From Mailhella sp. (GTDB taxonomy: Bacteria; Desulfobacterota; Desulfovibrionia; Desulfovibrionales; Desulfovibrionaceae), in the NCBI GenBank assembly GCA_024404335.1, contig JAKSQA010000016.1, positions 1-11,453 on the forward strand: a stretch of DNA of 11,453 bases, read 5' to 3'. A program made the position numbers and the translations under genes. The notes under the pieces are model-generated. The model was not told where the DNA came from and searched no databases. It saw only the letters and a list, made by a program, of their open reading frames with translations. This document shows positions 6,725 to 11,453 of the stretch, one piece after another (position 1 is the first letter of the stretch; the number at the start of each line of letters is the position of its first letter).

Positions 6725-7423
6725 ATGATGAGAACAGAAAGTCATCCCGTACGCGAAGTCACGCCTGCATCCGTGGAAGCGCTCTTCCCCGAGCTGGAAT
6801 CTCGGCAGGCGGCCGCCCTGGCGCATGCCGCCCGGATGGTCGATCTTGGAAAGGGCGAGAGGGTCTTCAGCGAGGGCGACCCGTGCGCATCCCTCGATTG
6901 GCTGGTATCCGGCTCCGTGGAGCTCCGCAAATCGGCGGCTTCCGGCAGGGACTCCATACTTCATGTCGTCACATCCGGCCGCTTCATCGACTGCAGCGGC
7001 ATGGGAGGTCAGGAGGCCTGGTTCTTCTCCGCGACGGCCCTGAATCCATGCCGCATCATACGGTTTCCGCGGGGGATCATGATGGAGACGGCCGCCGGAA
7101 GCGGCAGGTTCGCCTTCCGCTTCATCCGTTCGCTGGCGATGCGGGAACGAATGTTCGTCAACAAGATATCGGTCTCCCAGGGCAAGATATCCGTCCGCAG
7201 ACGCGTGGCAGGCTGGCTGCTGCACAAGTCAAGGATAGAGGGCGGCCTCGTGCTTGAGGATGCCGTTACGAGGGAAGTGCTCGCTGGGCTGCTTGGCCTG
7301 ACCAGGGAAAGCCTCAGCCGACAGCTGAGCCGCTTTGCGCGGGAGGGGATCCTGCGCATCGAACGCAGGAAGCTCGTCATCATCGACGAGCAGGCCCTGC
7401 GCATGGCGAGGGATGCCGGATGA
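6725..7423 (+). CDS. hcpR: Crp/Fnr-family regulator, HcpR-like
   Basis: A 232-residue cytoplasmic transcription factor. Residues about 17-120 form the cyclic-nucleotide-binding-type sensor barrel (GKGERVFSEGDP, WLVSGSVELRK). A long dimer helix spans about 125-165, and the helix-turn-helix lies at about 183-204. Its recognition helix LTRESLSRQLSRF carries the R-E-x3-R pattern of Crp-type proteins that bind TGTGA half-sites. No N-terminal cysteine cluster of Fnr type is present. Desulfovibrio HcpR controls hcp and nitrite/NO genes through TGTGA-N6-TCACA boxes and senses NO, probably through heme; five such boxes surround this gene. The start at 6725 has GGAGG 7 nt upstream; an ATG at 6728 is an alternative. 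The stop overlaps the next gene's ATG, so the two are translationally coupled. The name rests on context plus the domain pattern. Confidence 0.85.
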   Translation: MMRTESHPVREVTPASVEALFPELESRQAAALAHAARMVDLGKGERVFSEGDPCASLDWLVSGSVELRKSAASGRDSILHVVTSGRFIDCSGMGGQEAWFFSATALNPCRIIRFPRGIMMETAAGSGRFAFRFIRSLAMRERMFVNKISVSQGKISVRRRVAGWLLHKSRIEGGLVLEDAVTREVLAGLLGLTRESLSRQLSRFAREGILRIERRKLVIIDEQALRMARDAG

Positions 7424-7908
7424 GGCCCGCCGTCATCTGCTCCTCCCGTACGGGCAATACCCGCTTCCTTGCCGAGCGGCTTGCAGCGAGGCACGGCCTT
7501 CCGCTTCATTCCGTGCGCGATGTGCCGGCCGTTCCGGCGGGGATCCCTCTTGTGCTCGGCTGGTGGACATGGAGAGGCGGGCCCGACAGGGCGATGCTTG
7601 ACTTCATGGACACGGTCTGCGGCAGGGATGTGTTCTGGTTCTGCACCATGACGGCATACACCGATTCCGAACACGCGGGCAATGTGCGGGCGAGGGCCCG
7701 GAGCCTTCTTGAATCGCGTGGCTGCAGGGTGGCCGGGCATTTCCTCTGCCGGGGGCGGCTCGATCCCGCCGTGCTTGCGGTGAGCAGGCACCCCATGACG
7801 CCCGAGCGCATGGAGCGCATCCGATCGGCGGAAAGCCACCCCGATTCCGCCGATGCCGAAGCGCTGTCGGAGGCATTCATGGCCGCCGCAGGGCACTGGC
7901 TGCTCTGA
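7420..7908 (+). CDS. Flavodoxin-like protein
   Basis: A 162-residue protein beginning with a beta strand and the phosphate-binding loop SSRTGNTRFLAERLA (residues 8-22), as in flavodoxins. LVLGWWTWRGGPDRAMLDFM (44-63) and FWFCTMTAY (72-80) match the positions of the second and third flavin-contacting loops. It probably binds FMN and carries electrons. The ATG overlaps the hcpR stop by 4 nt (ATGA) with GAGGG upstream, so it is co-transcribed and coupled. A flavodoxin is a plausible electron donor to Hcp or another nitrosative-stress reductase, but no sequence feature names the partner. It resembles the flavodoxin_6-type short proteins of gut anaerobes more than classical flavodoxins. Confidence 0.75.
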   Translation: MRPAVICSSRTGNTRFLAERLAARHGLPLHSVRDVPAVPAGIPLVLGWWTWRGGPDRAMLDFMDTVCGRDVFWFCTMTAYTDSEHAGNVRARARSLLESRGCRVAGHFLCRGRLDPAVLAVSRHPMTPERMERIRSAESHPDSADAEALSEAFMAAAGHWLL

Positions 7909-7972
7909 GGAAGAGCGGCGGCCGATCCGTTAGGCCTTCGCATGGAGGCCTGCCGGAACTGCAGCTTGCGCC

Positions 7973-8206
7973 GTGTGCGTTCGCCGTGCCGCATTTTATC
8001 CGAATAGTCCGGCGGGCTCGTATGTCAACCGCATCCGTTTACTGCTGCCCCGGGGATTCGTGGGCCGCGAATGGATCTTTGATGAAATCGGCACCTGGCT
8101 CCGCGAGGCGTCGCAGCGCAGGGTGCTCTGCATCACGGGCGAGCCGTACGGACAGGCGGATGATGCTTCCGGGCCCCGTCTTTCCATGGGCGGCCTTGGG
8201 GATTGA
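7973..8206 (+). pseudogene. Probable remnant of a NACHT/STAND-type NTPase
   Basis: An open frame from a GTG, 77 codons long. Its middle (residues about 24-58, bases 8042-8146) contains LPRGFVGREWIFDEIGTWL and RRVLCITGEP. This closely resembles the segment just before the Walker A loop in STAND/NACHT ATPases (FVGREW...WL...LLITGEPG-GKS). The similarity stops at GEP: no GxxGxGK[ST] loop follows, and the frame ends 48 codons later without further motifs. No good ribosome binding site precedes it. I read it as a decayed 5' fragment left between the flavodoxin-like gene and nrfH. The family assignment is from memory of the motif and is moderate. Confidence 0.4.
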
Positions 8207-8258
8207 AGCGGGCAGTGACGGCATCGGAAGCGGTCCTCCGGATCCGTTTTCGTCTGAA

Positions 8259-8301
8259 TGTGACCGCCGTCACAGTATTCCTCTGCGTACAGGCGTATAT
8301 T
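8259..8301 (+). promoter_or_regulatory. HcpR-type box and -10 for nrfHA
   Basis: TGTGA-CCGCCG-TCACA at 8259-8274 is a perfect box. A strong -10, TATATT at 8296-8301, lies exactly 21 nt downstream, the spacing of class II CRP-activated promoters. Transcription would start near 8308, 57 nt before the nrfH ATG. This is the clearest promoter in the window. Confidence 0.8.
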
Positions 8302-8364
8302 CGGAACCGGGCCTGCGCCGGCATGCCGCCGGCCCGTGCCCTCTATTCTTTCAGGGAGGAGCCG

Positions 8365-8823
8365 ATGAAAACGAACAGACGCGGCTGGGTGCTTCTTGCC
8401 GCGGGCGCGGCCGCAGGGGCTCTGCTTGTGTCCGCGGCGGCGGCCGGAATGAAGTATTCCGACTCACGGGCCTTCTGCACGGCCTTCTGCCATGGCATGG
8501 CTTCTGCCGGCATCACGCAGGTACGCTCCCCGCATGCCGACCTGGCGTGCAACGACTGCCATGCCCCCCATGACCTTGTGCGCAAGATACCCTTCAAGGC
8601 GAAGGAAGGCTTCAGGGACTTTGTCGAAAACATCAGAGGGGCGGACGTCCCCTTCAGGGCCGGGCTGGAGACACGTGACGTCGTCAATGCGAACTGCATT
8701 TCCTGCCACGGCGTCACCACCGGCGATGTGATGCTCTCAAAGCCCTACTGCACGGACTGCCACCGCGGTGCGGCCCATTCCAAAAAGACACCTATCAGCT
8801 TCAGGGAGGCGGCGGATGACTAG
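8365..8823 (+). CDS. nrfH: Cytochrome c nitrite reductase, small quinol-oxidising subunit NrfH
   Basis: A membrane-anchored tetraheme cytochrome (NapC/NirT family) that oxidises menaquinol and feeds electrons to NrfA. It has 152 residues. A basic N-terminus (KTNRRG) and one anchor helix (about 8-29) precede the heme domain. Heme motifs are Cys62-Cys65-His66 (CNDCH), Cys111-Cys114-His115 (CISCH) and Cys129-Cys132-His133 (CTDCH). The first motif is unusual: Cys38-T-A-F-Cys42-His43-Gly-Met45, a CX3CH instead of the expected CxxCHxM. Met45 sits where the D. vulgaris protein has its axial Met49. The start at 8365 follows AGGGAGGA by 4 nt; a longer frame from 8203 lacks support. Its last codons overlap the nrfA start by 8 nt. 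Confidence 0.93.
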   Translation: MKTNRRGWVLLAAGAAAGALLVSAAAAGMKYSDSRAFCTAFCHGMASAGITQVRSPHADLACNDCHAPHDLVRKIPFKAKEGFRDFVENIRGADVPFRAGLETRDVVNANCISCHGVTTGDVMLSKPYCTDCHRGAAHSKKTPISFREAADD

Positions 8824-10348
8824 CAGACACCTGATGATTCCGGCAGGCATCGCATGCATGCTCATGCTGGCCGGATGCAATGACGACCATGTGGTGAAGA
8901 CCCCGGTTTTCCAAAGCGGCCTTCCCGCATATACGAACAATGCCGAGGCATTCGCCCAGGCCTTTCCCCGTCAGTATGAGAGCTACCGCCGCAACGACGA
9001 GAGCATGACCCTCACGAAGTACAAGGGATCGGTGAACTTCCGGAAGGAGGACGGCGGCAGCGGCAATCCGGACGCCCCTGTAACGAAGGCCGTGCAGCCG
9101 TACCTGAAGAACCTCTGGCTCGGGTATCCGTGCAGCTATGAGTACAACGAGGCCCGCGGCCACACCTATGCCATCATCGACCAGTTCGAGATCGACCGCA
9201 TAAACCGCTTCGGTGACGGAAAGGCCGGCCTGCCCGCCACCTGCTGGAACTGCAAGACGCCCAATGTGGTACAGTGGGGTGAAGAGTACGGGGATTCGTG
9301 CTGGGCCATGGACTACAACGACTTCCGCGGCAAGGTCGACATGAAAAACGAGAGCATAAGCTGTGCCACCTGCCACGATACGCAGGACATGGAGATGCGG
9401 CTTTACTCCGAACCGCTGAAGGACTGGCTGAAGCGCAGCGGGCAGGATTGGGAGAAGCTCTCGCGGAATGAGAAGCGTTCCCTCATGTGCGGTCAGTGCC
9501 ATGTGGAATACTACTTCACGCACAAGGACCATGGCCCTGCGCAGAAGCCCGTGTTCCCGTGGGACAACGGGTTGGAATTCGAACAGGTGTACGAATACTA
9601 TCAGGACAAGGGCCCCGCGAACGGACCGTTCGTCGACTTCGTGCATGCCGTGTCCAAGGTGCCCATGCTCAAGGCTCAGCACCCCGACTATGAGACCTGG
9701 AAGACGGGCCCCCACGGCGCCGCCGGCGTATCGTGTGCCGACTGCCACATGCCCTATAAGAAGCAGGACGGGAAGAAGTTCTCCAGCCACCAGTGGACCT
9801 CCCCCCTCCGCGACCCCGACCTTGCGGCGTGCCGCACATGCCATAACGACAAGACGCCCGAATACCTGCGGGAACGCGTCGAGTACACGCAGGACAAGAC
9901 GTATCGCCAGCTGCTTGTCGCCCAGGAGGCAAGCGTGAGGTCGCATGAGGCCGTGCGCCTTGCCAACGAATGGAGCGGCGCGAAGAACGCGCGGTATGAG
10001 GAGCTCATGGCCCAGGCTCGGGAGAACGTGCGCAAAGGGCAGTTCTTCTGGGATATGGTCTCCGCGGAGAACAGCATGGGCTTCCACAACCCCGCGAAAG
10101 CGCTCGACGGGCTCATGCTCTCGCTCGAATGCAGCAGGAAGGCCGTCGACTTCTGCATGGAGGCAACCGACGGCGGCATAGCGCCTGCGCTCGCCGGTGA
10201 CATCAAGGATATCGTTCCGCCGATCATGAAGCACAGCCGGAAGCTGCAGCAGGATCCGGAGCACCTCAAAAGCCACAGATGGCTTTCCTACCTGCCCCTT
10301 CTGCCCAAGTCCGACCAGGTCTGGAAACTGGACAGGCGTGTGAAATAG
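8816..10348 (+). CDS. nrfA: Cytochrome c nitrite reductase, catalytic subunit NrfA (ammonia-forming)
   Basis: A periplasmic pentaheme enzyme reducing nitrite to ammonium with six electrons; it also reduces NO and hydroxylamine. Of its 510 residues, the first 21 form a lipoprotein signal with lipobox LAGC (Cys21). The catalytic heme motif is C143-W-N-C146-K147, with lysine as axial ligand. Four CxxCH motifs follow: Cys183-His187, Cys225-His229, Cys307-His311 and Cys339-His343. Active-site residues align with E. coli NrfA: Arg128, Tyr232 (HVEYYF) and His289 (KAQHP). Calcium ligands Glu231, Lys286 and Gln288 are present. The start at 8816 follows AGGGAGG and overlaps nrfH; an in-frame ATG at 8768 lies inside nrfH and lacks the signal pattern. 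It forms the NrfHA complex with nrfH and is expected to be controlled from the HcpR-type box at 8259. Confidence 0.97.
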   Translation: MTSRHLMIPAGIACMLMLAGCNDDHVVKTPVFQSGLPAYTNNAEAFAQAFPRQYESYRRNDESMTLTKYKGSVNFRKEDGGSGNPDAPVTKAVQPYLKNLWLGYPCSYEYNEARGHTYAIIDQFEIDRINRFGDGKAGLPATCWNCKTPNVVQWGEEYGDSCWAMDYNDFRGKVDMKNESISCATCHDTQDMEMRLYSEPLKDWLKRSGQDWEKLSRNEKRSLMCGQCHVEYYFTHKDHGPAQKPVFPWDNGLEFEQVYEYYQDKGPANGPFVDFVHAVSKVPMLKAQHPDYETWKTGPHGAAGVSCADCHMPYKKQDGKKFSSHQWTSPLRDPDLAACRTCHNDKTPEYLRERVEYTQDKTYRQLLVAQEASVRSHEAVRLANEWSGAKNARYEELMAQARENVRKGQFFWDMVSAENSMGFHNPAKALDGLMLSLECSRKAVDFCMEATDGGIAPALAGDIKDIVPPIMKHSRKLQQDPEHLKSHRWLSYLPLLPKSDQVWKLDRRVK

Positions 10349-10865
10349 CGCCGGGTACCGGACTATCTGATGAAAGCATCGCCGCCGGCAGCGCGGCATA
10401 GGGAAGAGGCGGCGGAGATGCCGCCTCTTCCGCTATGAATGCCGTGCCGATGCGTCTGTAAAGGATGTCATCTCTGTTGATCATGTACTCCTCAAGCCAG
10501 TTGCCGGGGAGCCCCCGGTACTGCATGTGGAGAACGAACTGACCGAGACGGCGGATGATGGATTCAGGAACGATATGCTCCAGTTCGCAGGCGGTTTTCT
10601 CGGCCTCATCTCCTTCGATGAGCAGTATGCTTCTGAAGAATTCCCTGAATATGAGGTGCCTGTGGCTGATGTCCCTTCCGATCGCGCGCCCTTTTTCCGT
10701 GAGCCTGATCGGGGAGTAGGGGGAATACTCCACCATGCCCATGCTCTTCAGCGTCCTGAGGGCGCTTGTCACGGTAGGCCGTGTGACGCCTGCCGCCTCG
10801 GCGATGCTGCTTGCCCTGGCGGAGCCGTTCTCCGCCTCCTCGAGGAAGATGATCGGGGCCGGCAT
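10266..10865 (-). CDS. DtxR-family metal-dependent regulator, shortened N-terminus
   Basis: A 199-residue product. Residues about 12-55 are a winged helix (ASSIAEAAGVTRPTVTSAL, then YSPYSPIRLTEKG). Residues 60-110 are the dimerisation/metal domain (HRHLIFREFF, TACELEHIVP, IRRLGQF). By hand alignment Cys93, Glu96, His97 and His70 match DtxR Cys102, Glu105, His106 and His79, a constant offset of nine. The start Met then falls on DtxR Met10, also a metal ligand, and the usual first helix (x-S-x-E-D-Y-L) is missing. GGAGG lies 7 nt before the ATG at 10865, which supports that start; the frame stays open to 11096. Residues after about 148 look non-homologous: the frame crosses the nrfA terminator stem and runs 83 nt antisense into nrfA. 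Metal (Fe or Mn) and targets are unknown. Confidence 0.7.
   Translation of the reverse strand: MPAPIIFLEEAENGSARASSIAEAAGVTRPTVTSALRTLKSMGMVEYSPYSPIRLTEKGRAIGRDISHRHLIFREFFRSILLIEGDEAEKTACELEHIVPESIIRRLGQFVLHMQYRGLPGNWLEEYMINRDDILYRRIGTAFIAEEAASPPPLPYAALPAAMLSSDSPVPGAISHACPVSRPGRTWAEGAGRKAICGF
10402..10431 (+). terminator. Terminator-like hairpin after nrfA
   Basis: A perfect 12-bp stem (GGAAGAGGCGGC against GCCGCCTCTTCC) with a 6-nt loop lies 53 nt after the nrfA stop. No clear T tract follows on the plus strand. The same bases are read as codons about 145-154 of the minus-strand DtxR-like gene, so the hairpin also marks where that protein's homologous part ends. Confidence 0.55.
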
Positions 10866-11147
10866 ATGCCGACCTCCAAGAAGGACATCGGCCGCTATCT
10901 GGGAGCGCTGAAAGAGGACGCGGTGAAGGACTTCCTGAAGGAACATCCAGAGGCTGCGGCCTTCTCGAAGGATGAGGCGAAGTTCGTGATGAATCCCGGC
11001 TCGAAAGGATTCGCTGTCTTCACGGTCGTCATGGACCGGATGCAGAAATCCAAAGGAAGCTCTGCCAGGCGAACAGGAACGGTTCAGCAAGTGCATAGAA
11101 AATTTCTTCAGTACCTGACTGGTTCTCGTCTAGAAGAGATGTCCTAG
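10866..11147 (+). CDS. Possible hypothetical protein or gene fragment, divergent from the DtxR-like gene
   Basis: A 93-residue frame that I do not recognise. Its first 60 codons have the high third-position GC typical of real genes here, and the product is a plausible charged helical protein (DIGRYLGALKEDAVKDFLKE, AFSKDEAKFVM). The last 30 codons lose this bias and are basic (SKGSSARRTGT). The ATG at 10866 shares the CATATG with the opposite start of the DtxR-like gene and has no ribosome binding site, so it may be the 3' part of a broken gene rather than a working one. The stop lies inside the first AT-rich palindrome. The minus strand over the same bases has a weaker coding bias. Confidence 0.35.
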   Translation: MPTSKKDIGRYLGALKEDAVKDFLKEHPEAAAFSKDEAKFVMNPGSKGFAVFTVVMDRMQKSKGSSARRTGTVQQVHRKFLQYLTGSRLEEMS

Positions 11148-11196
11148 TATATATCTGATATATACTAGGTATAACCTAGGTATATACTTAGTATAT
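11143..11196. repeat. Three regularly spaced AT-rich palindromes, possible tandem operators
   Basis: Palindrome one has perfect 12-bp arms (CCTAGTATATAT, 11143-11154; ATATATACTAGG, 11158-11169) around CTG. Palindrome two has CTAGGT and ACCTAG (11165-11179) around ATA. Palindrome three has ATATAC and GTATAT (11182-11196) around TTA. Each has a 3-nt centre, and the centres fall 16 and 17 bp apart. The TAGGT/ACCTA half-sites recall DtxR/IdeR boxes (TTAGGTTAG...CTAACCTAA), although the spacing here is shorter. The DtxR-like gene starts 278 bp to the left. An operator cluster for it, or for a gene beyond the window, is plausible but unproven. Confidence 0.55.
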
Positions 11197-11453
11197 CCCA
11201 TTCATATCGACTAAAAAATGCTAATAAATTGTAAAAAATATAAATATTTTGAGGCTTCGATTCATATTCCATCACGTAATTCATACTAAAATTGTCGGCG
11301 GCCACAGGCCTATCATATCCGGTATGTGCGGATGCAGGCCGATACGACGACGCAGATGGGAGCATCAGAACGGTAAGGATACTCCACGATGTCTTCCACT
11401 GGAGTTGCCCCTGCTAAACCGGACACGCTCAGTTAGACTGTGATCGGATAAAC
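11197..11453. other. AT-rich right end without a recognisable gene
   Basis: Bases about 11200-11290 are strongly AT-rich (runs such as TAAAAAATATAAATATTTTG), unlike the rest of the window; the remainder returns toward average. Short frames on both strands (11249-11443 plus, 11165-11365 minus) lack ribosome binding sites and recognisable motifs. It may be a promoter region for a gene beyond the edge or a scar of transferred DNA. Confidence 0.5.

Noticed and set aside
5264..7932. The 13-mer GCGGCCGATCCGT occurs downstream of both hcp and the flavodoxin-like gene
   Set aside because: The length is within chance expectation and there is no shared structure around the copies.
1748..10372. The 13-mer GGACTATCTGATG occurs near 1749 and near 10360
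   Set aside because: In 11 kb about one chance repeat of that length is expected, and the second copy lacks the palindrome.
8801..10399. Long 532-codon minus-strand open frame opposite nrfA
   Set aside because: It is the mirror of a highly conserved gene with GC-rich third positions; its product has no recognisable family and no ribosome binding site.
11320..11453. Right-end sequence considered as an insertion-sequence or transposase fragment
   Set aside because: No recognisable transposase motif in any frame and no terminal inverted repeat pair inside the window.
1..11453. CRISPR array, tRNA or rRNA gene
   Set aside because: No regularly spaced direct repeats and no cloverleaf or ribosomal RNA sequence were seen on either strand.

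Overview
The window looks like a chromosomal stretch of a GC-rich anaerobic sulfate reducer or close relative (order Desulfovibrionales). The basis is a class I (Desulfovibrio-type) hybrid cluster protein, a two-gene nrfHA nitrite reductase with the CxxCK catalytic heme, and repeated TGTGA-N6-TCACA boxes next to a Crp/Fnr regulator. All of these match the HcpR nitrosative-stress regulon described in Desulfovibrio. The species cannot be named from the sequence alone.

Layout. (1) 1-1707, minus strand: an MgtE magnesium transporter. It is preceded by a short overlapping reading frame with its own strong ribosome binding site, a possible leader peptide. (2) 1708-2226: gene-free, with several hairpins and palindromes. 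(3) 2227-2478, minus: an orphan 83-residue membrane protein. (4) 2794-3339, minus: an HPP-family membrane protein, divergent from (5) hcp at 3609-5162, plus. (6) 5485-6471: a NapH-like membrane polyferredoxin. (7) 6725-7908: an HcpR-like Crp/Fnr regulator overlapping a flavodoxin-like protein by 4 nt. (8) 7973-8206: a probable remnant of a NACHT/STAND-type NTPase. (9) 8365-10348: nrfH and nrfA, overlapping by 8 nt. (10) 10266-10865, minus: a DtxR-family regulator with an apparently shortened N-terminus and a C-terminal extension running antisense into nrfA. (11) 10866-11147, plus: a possible hypothetical gene. (12) 11143-11453: an AT-rich end with three regularly spaced palindromes and no recognisable gene.

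How it fits together. The core, 2794-10348, reads as one nitrite/nitric-oxide module. The HPP protein may move nitrite, NrfHA reduces nitrite to ammonium on the outside of the membrane, and Hcp removes nitric oxide or hydroxylamine in the cytoplasm. The polyferredoxin and the flavodoxin-like protein are candidate electron carriers. Five HcpR-like boxes lie upstream of HPP, hcp, the polyferredoxin, hcpR itself and nrfHA. In four of them a -10-like hexamer sits 20 or 21 nt downstream of the box, the geometry of CRP class II activation, so HcpR probably activates these promoters. The flanks (mgtE on the left, the DtxR-like gene and AT-rich end on the right) appear unrelated to this module, and the right flank shows signs of rearrangement.
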